Shown in pieces: positions 27,201 through 38,990 of a DNA stretch of 64,000 bases. Positions within the stretch are counted from its first letter, which is position 1; each line of letters begins with the position of its first letter. A program made the position numbers and the translations under genes. Origin of the DNA: Mactromeris polynyma (taxonomy: Eukaryota > Mollusca > Bivalvia > Venerida > Mactridae); contig JASFXZ010000039.1 in the NCBI GenBank assembly GCA_032209605.1, positions 2,418,001 to 2,482,000 on the forward strand, read 5' to 3'. Below the pieces are notes generated by a model. That model was not told the origin of the DNA, did not search any database, and worked only from the letters and a program-made list of their open reading frames with translations.

Positions 27201-30200
27201 ATGTTGGAAACTCTTGAATCAGTTAATTCACAGAGAAGGTAACAAAATTTCATAGGGATAGAAAGGCATTTTGAAGACAAAATTCAAAGATTTTTTATAG
27301 AATTTTATCAATACATAGAAAAAATTGAGTTTGAAAATTCAACCATCCATTTTCATTAAAAGTAATTAGCAAGTCGTCCTGTACAATATATAGCATTTGT
27401 AGATAAGCTTTCTTTTTCTCACTTAACTACTGGGAGGATTCACAGAAATCATTGGTACCTAGACTAGTTGCGCATATTGTCATTGTGTTCTGGTTGCATG
27501 ATTTTTGACAGAATTGTCACTCTGTGATGTTAGAAAACATAGAAAACTTCATTATGGAATGAATGCATTCTACAGCTTTTTGAGGACTTTTTGACACACA
27601 TACGGTATTTTACATGATGAGTTGTAGAGCATGATATATATTTTTTATCACATTTAAGATGGATGACTGGCGGCAATCTTGGATTTTTTCACAATATCTG
27701 TTTGACAAAACAGTATTGCAGGGTATTTATCACATTTAGTGATAGATCCACTTAAATCTTTGTAATTCATATTATTCCGTACATGGTTGATCTCAAACAT
27801 CATGGACACAGTTGTGTTACCTTAAATATGACTTGTTTTAAAAATATATGACTTGCATGTTGGGAATCAGTAGTTAGGGGAAGTAATTGTGATACATGCA
27901 TTGATACTGTTATGCAAATTGGCAATATATTACAAGAAAGCTTTAATTATAAGAAATAATGTATTGTATAATATAAACTGATGTATTTATATAAACTGGT
28001 GTATTTGTATAAACTGTGGTGTATTTGTATTTATAAAACTGATGCATTTATATTGTTCATCGTCAACTGTAGATGAATAAGTGTCATCTGTAGTATATTG
28101 TCTATGCAGTCTAGTGAACACTTTAACTTTATTTATATATATGAAGTGTCTTATATAGATGATTTTGTACAAGTCTAAATAAAATATATGTTCTGATATT
28201 TACCCCAATATAGAGCTGTAGCTGCTGCAAAGTCTCCATCAAGAACTGACCAATTTTCTAGACAGACCAGGTCTAGGAGAGATATGGCAGATCTTAAAGC
28301 TAGAACAGCAAAACGTGCATCGCCTTCAGCTAGACGGGTCAGCCCTAAACCATGTGACAGACTCTCTGATAATGAGGTACATGTATGAGAATAACTAATA
28401 TTTTGTTACTTGTTTCAATGGTTCAGCCATTTATACTGACTGTTCACTAGTTTTTAGAATGTATATTTTGTTGTTAAAAGTATTTTGAGACACTGGTCGC
28501 TTATATGCCAAGCATTTCATTACAAGATGTATGGTGATTAAACAAGGAAGAATGATTCTTTTGGGAAAAAGTATACTTACTTAGCCACATTGCATGTAAA
28601 GATATCTTAGGATTTGTTGTCTTGTTATGACTGCTTTTTAAGGCTTTGCATCAACACTGATGGGAATTGAGGTATCTTGTTTGTTTTTAATGACCTGCAA
28701 AGATCTAAAATGTTAATGAATATGAATATAAACTAAAATTTTATCTTCATTTTAAACCATATACTGTATTACTCTTTTATTTTAACAACTAGTTAACACC
28801 AAGTCGGGCAAAAAGGAAGGTTTCATTCTTAGTTGAAAGATCCTTGACTGACTCAAGTCCGAGTGCCGGACAACCCAGTCCACTAAGGTAAGTTGTGTGT
28901 CAGATCCTGCTTTCATATCAATAGTTGAGCTACTACATGAAAAACGGTCCTTATGATATCACATCTAAAAAACTTTTAAGATGGGTAAATAACATCAAAA
29001 TATGTGTTGGATTACGCTTTCAAGTGTTTTTTTGCAAAACGTGATATATTGATAAGTACTTAGCATAACTAAATCTGGTAAAGGTTCTTACAAAGCCAGA
29101 GATCTATAGCTCATTTGATAAATTAAAATGGTTCACCTTAGTCTTCCTAATCATCTAGAGTGCAGGTATATGAGTCTCTGCCTGTTATTTACTTAAAACC
29201 TCAATAATAAGACCATCTCAATGATAAGACCACTTCAAAATAAGAATACAATTTTCAAGTCCATTTTCACAGTTTTACTCTTTATTCAACCTCAATATTA
29301 TGACCAACTCAATATTATGACCACTTTTCAAGTGACCTAATGGTGGTCTTTTGAATGTTTTGCTTATAATTTTGCAGTTGTGATTATGTTCTGAGAAAAT
29401 TACCAATTGAGCGCTGCTGTACGATTTCCAACCTCTTCTTTAAGTGACGTCATTTCCAGAAAACGTCACATGTGACGCCATCATGTACTGAAAGTAAGCA
29501 ATATTTGTTCCATATGGCATTATGAAAACTAAGTGACCATATGGAGTAAATATTGTTTCCTGCTTGCAAAGAGTGACATCACATGTTGCTTTTTCTTGAA
29601 ACAACGTCACTTAGGTTATAGAGGTTGTAAATCCCACAGCAGCGCTCACTTGCTGAAATGTATATATATTAATAAATAATATTATAAATGCTTGAGTTCT
29701 GTTCATCCAGGGGCAGAAGTAGTGGTCGAACTGGAAGAAGTTCTGCAGGTGGTAGTTATCTGTCTTTCGAAGACGTTAACAGTGATAAGGAAAACACAAG
29801 CTATGAAGATAGACTGAGAAAACAGTAATACATCATTTATTTAGCTGCATTACAATTATTTCTTCATCTTATTTCAAGTATTTTTGTATGTTGTTGTAGT
29901 GCTATTCTAACCAGTAATGAAACTCCTCTTAAAGATCAAACGTATGACTGGTCTTGACCATTTCTGGAATCATATTTGGATAATACTAATGTTTGTTTAA
30001 GTACAGATAAAATCAAAGTATTTGCTTTATTTTATTATAAATCCTCAAATTTTCGAAAGACAAAAGGTCAATGAATTACTCAAGTTAAATCAGGCATAAG
30101 AACATCACAGTTTGAGTGTAAAATTTCCAATTGTTTTCCACAGTTATTAATCTATGTAAATATTGTAAGTTATATAACTGGTCTAAATGAATTCTCACAC

Positions 30201-33200
30201 TGAAGGATATACCTTCTTATATTCATTATGTATCGAATTTTCAGTCAGACAATATAGTTTATGTTATCTATTAATTGTCATAATTTGTTTAGATATCATG
30301 GTGTTTTGGCTGATTTATCGGACGAGGGTTCTCCTGATCGATTTAAAACAGCTGCTGATTATAGGAAGAACAAATATAATGAACTTTCTAACCGACCAAG
30401 AGCGTTGTACACACTGGGAGACACACAGAAGATGGTGCAACAGGAAAAAGATGGGGGGAAGAAAAAAATAGGGGTGAGAATGGAATACAGAAATATATGC
30501 TTATGTTTACATGAAGAAAAAAGGGTTCATGCTCATTTTTATTTGCTTATCTGAGCATGAAGTTCTCATTAGGATTTAGCTATAAGAATCTCTGGTTGTG
30601 GGTCGTTGCATGTCACATGTCAACATTTTCTGTTTCAAAAACACTGAATTGATTTTGTTCAAACTGAATAGGAATGGTCCTTGGCTAGGCCTCTTTCAAA
30701 GTTGCATAAGTCGTTCCGGTCTGCTGCATAAGTAGGTCTCAGTAGCTAAAAATAGATATTTACAGAGTGTAAACTTTGAAAATCTTGTCCAAATCCATAA
30801 GCCATAGAGCTTTTATATTTTGTGTGTAGCATTGTCTAGTGGTCCTCTTGCAAGATTGCATAAATAATTAAGTTTAAATGCATGGCTGCCAGGGGGCGGG
30901 CCTTGTTCCCTATGTATGTATAGTGAAAACTATAAACAACATCTCTTAAACCACTGAACGGATTTTGACTGAATTTTGCAGGAATGAAAGTGGTATGAAT
31001 GGTTTCAGGTGCTGCATAAGTCGGTTAAAGGAGATAAAAGTAGATTTTAAATGTGTTGAGTTTTACAATCTGCCTTTACAAAACCATAAGGCTTTAAATG
31101 CATCAATTCTGTTGAAAAACAGGGCTGCCCGGTGATGGTCCTCTTTCATAGTTATATATATATACCGTTGGATCTCGTTCATTCGAATTCATTGGGTCTG
31201 AACTTTTATTTCGAAGAATTCATGGTTTGAATAGCCCAATTAAAATTCCTAGATCATTTTATTGGCACATTAGTCTTATTCTGCCAAAATGGCAGTCTAC
31301 TCAGGTGAGCAATGTAGAGGCCAACATGACCCTCTTTGTTTATGTTGGCATAATACTTAGCCATAACTGTCTATGAAATTCACATTGGCAAGAATTTTTC
31401 TCTGGATGTGTTTTGATTTCTTTTTAAGAAATTTAATTATTGTTATATTCATTGCTATGGAAGAGAGATATGAACTTTCTTTTGACATGGATAAACAGTT
31501 TAAGATAGTTTCATTAAATTGAAAGCTTGGTATTCAAACCTTGAGCAAGGGGTGTATGTATAATCTTCATAATGTTCATAGAACTTGAACATGAATCCAC
31601 AGTCTGCTATCTAATATCTTAGGTGAAGGTGGACAATTTCTTGAAATTTGAGTAATTAGAGAATGTATTTCAGTTTAATCTTAATCTCAGTTTTGTACTT
31701 AAATGATGCTTATGGTTCTAGAAACAGAAATAGCTGAGCTTTTTTTATAAAAATATCTGCATTTTTTTCAATCTAGTTCCTGCAGAAGATTTACCGAGAA
31801 GACTTGGATGAGCTTCTTGATGAAGCTGATCATCTTATGAATAAGAACAGACAGTCAGCCAAAGATATGGTATGATGATGCTTTCTTGCTTAAATAGTAT
31901 ATGCTTCTTTTTCAAAGGCTGCATGGAACGTATGTTACATTCATTCTGTTAATGCTTTTAGATAGCTCTACATTATCTTGTTTGATTCTTCTTACTGTGT
32001 ATAGAAAATTATATTTGATTAAAAAATATTCTCTTTTTCTGTTTATTATGTAAATTTGATCAATTTGGTTAGGAAGTAGAACCTACGAAAACATATTTCA
32101 TGGTCTACAAAACCACATCAGACAAAGAATCTCTCCAAGAGTTGTTCTTCATATAGTTAGTTTAGTAAAAAGTTGGGATTTCAAACTTGCAGGAGAAAGA
32201 ATATCAGAAAAAGATGATGTCAGGAGTGAAGACAAAGCCTGTAGAAGAAAAGACAGGTATGATGAACTGATGACATTGAATTCAAGCTGTAAATGTTTAA
32301 TGAACACTGGGTGTGGCCGATGTTGTCCATGATTTTAATTGGCTGTGAATAGTGAATTTAAGGCATTTGTCCCTCAATCAGGGTTCCGAGTAGGGAGTGG
32401 TTTGTTGCTTATAGAAGAAATAAGAAAATACTGATTTGAATCAGGGCACTCCTGGTTAGATCAACATATTGCATTATGTAACTAATAAGCTGTTCACAGG
32501 GGATGTAAATATAAACAAAATATTGGCTGCATTGGACAAATTTATCAATATATGTAATACAATCACTCCAAAAGCTCTGTATGCTTAGATTGTTGATTTA
32601 TACTTAATTGTTGTAATTTAATATACTTTAATTATCTGTTTAGTATAAAATTAACCAATCTGTATTAACTTGGATCAACTTTGATTATAGTATCAGTTAC
32701 AGACTTTTATCAATATTTTGATATGTTGAAGGTCCATCTGTATTAAAGAAAACAACGAAGAAAATCCAACCTAAGGCTGTAAGTAGCAAAGTGAAGAAGA
32801 CTTCATCCAGTGGAAGCCTTATGAAACCCCAGAAGAAGACATGTTAGTACTTTATTTGGGGAAGTTATGGGACTTATCTTATAGTCATACTCACTTGTGA
32901 AGATACATGTTAAATATTGGTAATACTCAGATATGTGTGCTGGAGAGTTAGCAACATGAATCATTATGCCAGTTTGTTGTCAATGATTGATGAACAGTAA
33001 TTTTAAAACTACTCCTGTTTTCGATTCGTATGATGTCGCCATACTCTTTTCAATGAAGCCATCACTAATGGTATCAATCCATTACTTGTGATCCTATATT
33101 GTAACCAATATTTATTCAACCTGTTGACGATAGTTTTCTGCCTTTGTTTGTTTTGTACAGTAACAATTAAGGATGATGAGGATATTTTACCGATGTTACT

Positions 33201-36200
33201 TGAAGAATTTCCACATTTACACTTATCCCTGCACACGTGGCATGAATTGTGGCGTAAAGGAATTCATCAGATTGAACAGATTACACGTTCTCATCAAGAA
33301 GTTAGGAGGAAGAAATCTCATGCTCAGAATCAGGTATTCTAGTATAAGTATATCTTGATGAGGTTATGTTAAATACTACTTGATATTATCACAATATTTT
33401 CATTTTATGTTCAAATCGCTGGAGCAGAAAAAATATAATCAGTATGGATGTAACAATACAGCCATATTGCAGTATATTGCAATAGTTTTTGCTGGATATA
33501 TCTTGTGATACATTGATGCTGCATCACCTAATATATACATAGTTTTATGATTAGCAATAACTAGCAATTCATACATGTTATCAGGTTGATTATTTCCAAA
33601 CAGTCTAGGAATTTAGACATAGACTTATACAAGTTTTTATTGCGTCAAGTTATAAATTTTCTGGCTTCATTCATAATGAAACCTACGAAAAAAATCTTTC
33701 TTACCTTTTACAAAAAACGTAGTCATGGTATTACCCATTAGAATATGTGATTTTTTCTTTAAGTATAATGTCTAAAACTTGACGAAAAATTTGTCAATAA
33801 TGGCCGTATATAAAATAAACAGTGTATTTATTAAATTACATATGCATTGAAAATGAATGCCATGGTGACATGTGTGTCGACATTCACTTTGTGGTATATT
33901 TTTTTCAAGAAGATCAACATGTCAGCTGTGTCTACATCTATACTGACACCAAAAAGAAACTGTGCACTGACTTAGAAATAAAGTTTGTAACCATTTAGAT
34001 AAAACATATAGTAGCAAAATGTGACAGCTTTTATTGGCTACATGATGCATAATTGTTAAATTAAATTTAGGTCATCCTCGGTATAATAATAACGCTTGAA
34101 TGACACGTAGGAGTGAATAGTAAAAGTTGCACACTTTTCTTTTTATTCTAAATATGTGTTTGCCTTCTGATATATGACAGTACATATGGACATTTACATT
34201 TGACCGCAAGAATACTCGCGTGCGTTGATTCGTAGGAGAGGAGGACATAACAGATTCTGATAAATGTCCATATGTACTGTCGTATATCAGAAGGCAAAAA
34301 CACATTTAGAATAAAAAGAAAAGTGTGAAACTTTTACTTTTCACCCCTACATAAACTTGAAGGACCAAAATAATTCCTACGGACCAACAATAATCTTTCT
34401 GGCAAAAAACAACAGGTCATGCTGATTGTGTTGTCATATGTTTACAGTTAGAAGAAGCTGAAACAAGACAAGAGATCTTAGTGAATATAATGAAGAAGGA
34501 ACTTGAACATAGCCAGAGATTGGTAATATTTTATTGATTATTATATTTGTTTTTGCTTATCTTTAGTGTGTATTTTAGGCATAGGCATTTGCTATTTATA
34601 TTCAGCTTATACACTCTTTATCATTGTGTTTACTATAGGCACAGCCATCCTTTATTTATTTGCCAAAATGTTTTTATCTTGCATTTATTTCTAATTCCAT
34701 TGCCTTTAATTCAGTATTGTTCCTTTGTTATTATCATTATGTATAACCTACTGACTCTGTTACCTTACTGTTTAGTCAGTATATAAACTGATGGGTTATT
34801 TACTGTGTAAGATATATGCTGGTTTGTAAATTTACGATTATAAATGTCATAAGTCGGCATTTTTTTATGAACAGAAAGAGATAAAAGAGAGACAAGCCAG
34901 CGCTGTTACCTCACGTAACAAAATTCATGAACGACGTATGCAGTCAGCTAGATCCAGGCACTACTACGACGAGTACCAGGTCAGAATGAGATCCAAGATG
35001 CTGAAGAGGAGAACAAGAGAAGAAATGGTAATTTTTGTTGAGTGATTTGTTGAATACTTAGGGTATTTAAGGGTTTTAAACCATTTTTAGCAGAGTTTCA
35101 CTTACATACTTTATTTGGATAGGTTTACCTTACCAGACAATTTTAATAACTTGTTATTTAGCAAATGAGTGATCTTCTAATAAAAATATGATAATGTATG
35201 TCTCATTTAATCATGCAGTCTCCAGGTTGTTAGTAGTTTGTTTTTCCTATACAAATTATCTGGTGTGTCATCATGCAGTATAAACTCATTCCAACACAGT
35301 TTGGTACTTAAATTGGTTAGGGAAATTAAGTCCTGCACAATTAAACCTAATTTGTTAGTAAGAACTGCTAATTTTCATTTATTCTATATGCCACATAACT
35401 GTTTGAGTTTTATAATGCTTTGTTTTGCATTTAATGTTCCAGGTTTTCAAGAAGTTATTCAAGGATGGTCTGGAGATACAGAAAGAGAGGATTAAGGAAT
35501 TAAGGAACTATGCCAAGGATCAACGTGAGAGTCAGGCTAAGACACAGCGTAATGAGATAGAATCAATGGAGAACTAGTATCCTTGTTGAATAAACACCAG
35601 TTGTTAACTTTGTCAAATATTGCAAATACTAATTATTGTTTAGTTACCATTCTTCTACGAGGATTTATTTTATATGCAATCAGGAACAGTTCAGTTCTTG
35701 GAGATATTTAGTGTGATTATTTTAATTTTTTTTATATTGGTTGTTCTTCCATTTCATTTTGTTGACTGCTTCCTGTGTTGCTATGCAGTACTTGCACCAA
35801 ATTCATGGTTAGAGAGTTCGGGTTCTCTTTTAGGTTTTCGGATTTTTCAGCACTTTGATCTCACAATCTTCAGATCAGTAAGTCAATTTAAACCAAATTT
35901 AGTGAATTGGTTGATGTTGATACATTAATTAAATTTGACTTAATTGTATGCCGAGTATTAGCTCCTTAACCATAACCTTAGTTACCGTGACCAGTTCCAA
36001 ATGCTGGCTGAGAATATTTCCCAAGAGAAGAAGGAGTTAGGGGTCCGAGAGAAAGCTCAACAAAAGGTATTCCTTATTGTCCTCATTGTTTTCCTTTATG
36101 ATGAATAATGTAGATTGTGAAACAGATAGTTTAATGATATTATGTGTTTCGTTTATGAGCCATAAAGTATGTTAAAGCTCTGAGGTAATGAGAAGGAACT

Positions 36201-36395
36201 TGTCTTAATGTGAAATTATGAAAATTTCAGGCTTTGGGTTCGATGAAGAAAGATTTACGTAAGAAGATGGAACATGAAATAAAATACCTTCAGGAACAGT
36301 TGGTGCGTGATGATGATGATACATATTTTAGACAACTAGATGCAGACAGGGTTATACATGATTTGAAAATGGCAAAGTATCAAGTTCGTGTTTAG
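21217..36395 (+). CDS. CEP95-like centrosomal coiled-coil protein, 20 exons
   Basis: Twenty GT/AG exons join in one frame into 908 codons: 21217-21256, 22329-22457, 23107-23328, 23870-24023, 25009-25094, 25397-25636, 26989-27238, 28214-28376, 28793-28887, 29711-29824, 30293-30473, 31777-31869, 32193-32256, 32732-32842, 33161-33333, 34448-34522, 34875-35027, 35443-35576, 35982-36066, 36231-36395. Residues about 14-130 form a calponin-homology-like domain (motifs VIDSLAGEVLH, EIFSGLLEYM). The middle is low-complexity, rich in S, R and K. Residues about 706-900 are charged coiled coil. The N-terminal motifs and overall plan match CEP95/CCDC45 (vertebrate protein about 820 residues), which is known at centrosomes and spindle poles. 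The start is the first ATG of the first coding exon. No frameshift or stop interrupts the model. Other coiled-coil centrosomal proteins are possible but fit the N-terminus less well. Confidence 0.82.
22329..23328 (+). CDS. CEP95-like gene, exons 2-3: CH-like domain
   Basis: Exon 2 (22329-22457) and exon 3 (23107-23328) are both phase 1 and encode residues 14-130. Visible hallmarks are HVSNQINTIADIGAGVFVTL, EDEIHNLQIVIDSLA and NNLTEIFSGLLEYML. These are the most family-specific part of the protein and the basis for naming it. The fold is helical and calponin-homology-like. A role in microtubule or centrosome binding is known only by family analogy. Confidence 0.8.
23605..23766. mobile_element. 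Miniature transposon of the 'CTCAATATTAAGACC' family, copy 1
   Basis: It lies in intron 3 of the CEP95-like gene. It contains CTTAATATTGAGGTTGA next to AAAGAGCAAAACAGTG and is bounded by AGTTAAATCTCAA and CTTTACTATAG, degenerate versions of the ends seen at 51190-51367. Confidence 0.55.
24109..24678. mobile_element. TA-flanked miniature transposon, 570 bp
   Basis: The ends are inverted repeats of about 25 bp (CCGTATATTACCGG ... CCGGTAATATACGG, with the similarity continuing through CATAAGT). The element is flanked by TA on both sides (24107-24108 and 24679-24680). It contains further GACTTATGG motifs near the right end. The TA duplication fits the Tc1/mariner/pogo superfamily. No transposase is encoded. 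It sits in intron 4 of the CEP95-like gene. Confidence 0.75.
25397..25636 (+). CDS. CEP95-like gene, exon 6: helical segment
   Basis: The exon is 240 nt, phase 1 on both sides. It encodes a charged helix (RESEELERRLLEERRILEA...) and then a flexible Ser/Pro-rich stretch. It could be skipped without a frameshift. Confidence 0.8.
26989..27238 (+). CDS. CEP95-like gene, exon 7: linker
   Basis: This exon follows a TATTTCAG acceptor and ends at AGAAG|GTAACA. It encodes a predicted helix (LVRERESRLDIIRRLENDP) and an acidic run (DDEEDDE), then a helix rich in Met and Ala. No catalytic motif is visible. Confidence 0.8.
27974..28055. repeat. Intronic minisatellite, ~18-bp unit
   Basis: About four imperfect copies of TAAACTGATGTATTTATA occur in a row in intron 7 of the CEP95-like gene. 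Copy-length variation makes it a potential length polymorphism. Confidence 0.65.
29191..29362. mobile_element. Miniature transposon of the 'CTCAATATTAAGACC' family, copy 2
   Basis: It lies in intron 9 and contains AAAACCTCAATAATAAGACC, CTCTTTATTCAACCTCAATA and repeated TATGACCA units in the same order as 51190-51367. The ends are degenerate. Confidence 0.6.
29409..29647. mobile_element. Foldback element in intron 9
   Basis: The sequence GAGCGCTGCTGT at 29409 is mirrored by ACAGCAGCGCTC ending at 29647. The arms continue to pair imperfectly through AACCTC/GAGGTT, AAGTGACG/CGTCACTT and CCATATGG. This is an imperfect palindrome of about 240 bp with no coding capacity. Confidence 0.65.
30590..31345. 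repeat. Dispersed repeat with two ~300-bp subunits
   Basis: GCATAAGTCGTTCCGG at about 30706 and GCATAAGTCGGTTAAAGG at about 31014 mark two diverged subunits. GGCTGCCAGGGGGCGGGCC is at about 30885. The right end reads CAGGTGAGCAATGTAGAGG then CCAACATGACCCTCTTTG, which resembles the end of a repeat widespread in bivalve genomes (family recognition from memory). A smaller element at 31163-31242 is nested in it. Intron 11 of the CEP95-like gene. Confidence 0.5.
31163..31242 (-). mobile_element. pogo/Tigger-like miniature element, truncated
   Basis: Shares CGTTCATTCGAATTCAT and CATGGTTTGAATAGCC with the reverse complement of 37173-37257. The right end is degraded. Confidence 0.5.
33161..33333 (+). 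CDS. CEP95-like gene, exon 15: conserved C-terminal domain start
   Basis: The exon joins the T left by exon 14 to TA, giving Leu, and encodes ILPMLLEEFPHLHLS and LHTWHELWRKGIHQIEQ. The aromatic-rich Trp/His motif marks the start of the conserved C-terminal half before the long coil. Confidence 0.8.
34107..34350. mobile_element. Near-perfect foldback element in intron 15
   Basis: The arm 34113-34196 is the reverse complement of 34261-34344 with only a few mismatches over 84 bp (for example CTTCTGATATATGACAGTAC against GTACTGTCGTATATCAGAAG). The loop is about 64 bp. Pairing continues a few bases outwards to 34107 and 34350. The small divergence between the arms suggests recent mobility. Confidence 0.8.
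34448..36395 (+). CDS. CEP95-like gene, exons 16-20: C-terminal coiled coil
   Basis: Exons 34448-34522, 34875-35027, 35443-35576, 35982-36066 and 36231-36395 encode about 200 residues of Lys/Arg/Glu-rich helix. The reading frame ends at TAG 36393-36395. The first three donors and acceptors keep phase 0, so exons 16 and 17 are each skippable. Confidence 0.82.
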
Positions 36396-36769
36396 TAACT
36401 TTATGAAAACGTTTTATTTGTGTTTTGTTACATAACAAATCTAGATATTATTTGTATTTAAGGTGTAACTTTTGGGATAAACTTATAAGCATTTGAACTG
36501 TGATTCTATATGGCTATAAAACGGTATGAATGTCAATATTCCTACCTGAATAATTATGTTTTACATTGTGTTTGTATTGCAACATGTAACATTATCATCC
36601 TTGGTATGACATTATCACATTTCTTGTGTACTTCACAAGATACTCGCATTGCCAAACTTTGGCTAATTTGAAGGTCTATTTACTAGAGCATTGCTGGATC
36701 AGAGCCCAACAACCTGTTTTTGTTCTGCTGAATTATTAGGATATTTTAAACTTAATTTAATTTTAATTC

Positions 36770-36905
36770 TCCTCTGTTCCCTTGCATATTTTTACCTTCA
36801 CCTCATCAATGCCTGATGTTTTGTGGACTGTTGTTTTCCGGAAGGTCTGTTTGGTGAGGCATAGTCTTGTGTTTGTGGTGTTCCCTGTAGCAACTTATTC
36901 TCTCT
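36770..36905 (+). repeat. Dispersed repeat, copy B (3' half)
   Basis: Matches 18938-19075 over CTGTTCCCTTGCATATTT, GGTCTGT..GG and TTCCCTGTAGCAACTTATTC. It has diverged enough to be an independent old insertion. Confidence 0.65.
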
Positions 36906-37172
36906 TTTATAAGAATTTTGGAGGATTTCAATTTAATGTGATCCATATATTTAGGCTAACAGGGGGTCATGTATATTTTTGGATTTAAAATTGCTTTTGT
37001 ACCATAATGTTAGTGTTAACATCACCCAATGTCATCATTCATTCTGTACACTCATTTGTTTGAGATGTTTCATAAACTGTTAGTTTACCTTTTACAATTT
37101 TCATTAGGGAAATTGTAATATTGTGATGTTTTAGACTATGCAATTCAAATTTTTTAAATATAATTCCTGTTA

Positions 37173-37257
37173 CAGTTAGACGTAGGCTATTCGAAACCAT
37201 GCATTATTCAAAATAAAATCTCCGACCCCATGAATTCGAATGAACGTGGTCCGACTG
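37173..37257 (+). mobile_element. pogo/Tigger-like miniature element, 85 bp
   Basis: Starts CAGTTAGAC and ends GTCCGACTG (inverted ends, 7 of 9 matching), with TA on both sides. It carries the same ATTCGAA core as 31163-31242 in the opposite orientation. Confidence 0.6.
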
Positions 37258-38334
37258 TACGTCCTTGACAGTTGCTTTTTTTCAAGAACGGTCACAAGAG
37301 GTGATATTTTGTGTTACAATACAGCGGTTATTTTTTAGAAAATGAATATCAGTTTTTCCTATAAAGTATTCCTTTTTTCAGTTTGTGGCCATGTATCCTA
37401 TTTAATACTAGAGGTTTGTGCTTTCATGATGCCATTATTATAACTGTGGTTATTTTCATATAGGACTTGTACATCAAATTTGGACACTATTTGTACTATT
37501 GCCTCCATCATTACATATTACACAGCTTTTCTACAAATAGTTGGTAATGCATTTGTTGAATATAAATGCAAAGTTGCATGATTCTATGATACCATTTTAT
37601 TGCCATTAATAGTATTGTGTATATTTTACAGCATTGTGAAACAGTTGTACATTTATTGTCTGTGATATTTTATTTCTACTCATTCATATATCTCCAATGC
37701 ATCTTGTTTGCTGAGTGAATACAATTTACATGAACAGCATTCTGTTGGTTTGATGTCAATCTTCAAAATGTAGTAAGATACCACATATTGTGAATACAAT
37801 GTTGCAATATTGATTTAATTGTTCGAGTTTTAAACTTGTGGTTACACTTTTCTAACTATTTCCTTAAATCTTTGTATGGGTGTCGTTGATAGAAACAAAA
37901 CCAATATGTTATTTATACAAAAGAGTCGATTTTGAAAGATTGGTACAATTGGAAAGGTCACGCTTGTTTGTCTAAGTGGTATGTAATGGACATCATGCCT
38001 TATTTTAGTTTTCATCAACTGTTTTTACAGTGCAGTCATGTATGAATCCTACTATAACATGAAACTGGGGCTCAAACAACGATGCTTCAGGGCATTTTGG
38101 GTTGTTCAAACTATGTATATAGCATTGCTAGGATAAACACAATAAAAGATCTTTGAAATCTTTATATCTTATTCCTATATACTATAAATCAATATATGTA
38201 TCAATGAAACCCCTACAAATGTCTATTGTAAATTTTCCATCAATATTTGAAGCACTTTTTCTGAGACCAGTGAAATTGTTTTTACTGAGCCGCTGATAAA
38301 GGATTACTTCGGAGAAGAGAGGGCATATAGGTTT

Positions 38335-38520
38335 GCACATGTCGGTCGGTAACCTTTTCATTTCCGATCAGTAACTCAATAACCCCTTGACCTATCATCC
38401 TCAAACTTGGTCCACACATCCATCTTTGATAGCAGAGGACCTTATTGATTTTGGGGTCACGGGGTCAAAGTCACAGGAGGCATAATGTTTTACAAACATC
38501 TCTGATAATGGATTACTTTA
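38335..38520. repeat. Dispersed repeat fragment
   Basis: Contains GACCTATCATCCTCAAACTT and GGGGTCACGGGGTCAAAGTC, motifs that recur in many molluscan interspersed repeats (from general knowledge; no second copy is in this window). Confidence 0.35.
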
Positions 38521-38990
38521 TTTGTATTGAAGAGCACTATATTTTTAGAATGTGTTTTGTTATTGTTAGCTTTTATCATATTGACTGTTACCACCACGTT
38601 TGCATGTGATAACTATGGCTACTGTGTGTAGACCCTTAAAGACATAACCTGTTACTTTACCTGAAGAATATGACTTGGCAGAATGTCACATAACCCTACT
38701 ATATTATACACATAGGGTTATACTTTGTATATATAATAACTGCAGAAACATTAAACTGATAGACAATTATGCATTTATTTAATTTGAATTATACTGAATA
38801 TTATTGAAATAAAATACCTGTGATGGAAAATGCTAAGTCAGCAGACATGGGATTGTTCTTTTGTGCCAGAACATTATAATGATCCTATGTAGCCATTTTA
38901 TCATGTCACCTTTTTAGTTTCATTGTCTTTTATTGAATTAATTATGTTGAAAATGTATCTTTTCACTAGAGAAATAAACTCATAAATTAT

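Larger units (their letters stand above)
36396..38990 (+). other. 3' flank / probable 3' UTR of CEP95-like gene
   Basis: There is no further coding sequence. Candidate AATAAA signals occur near 38143, 38809 and 38974. Another at about 37210 lies inside a transposon. The true cleavage site cannot be chosen from sequence alone. Repeats here are listed separately. Confidence 0.4.
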
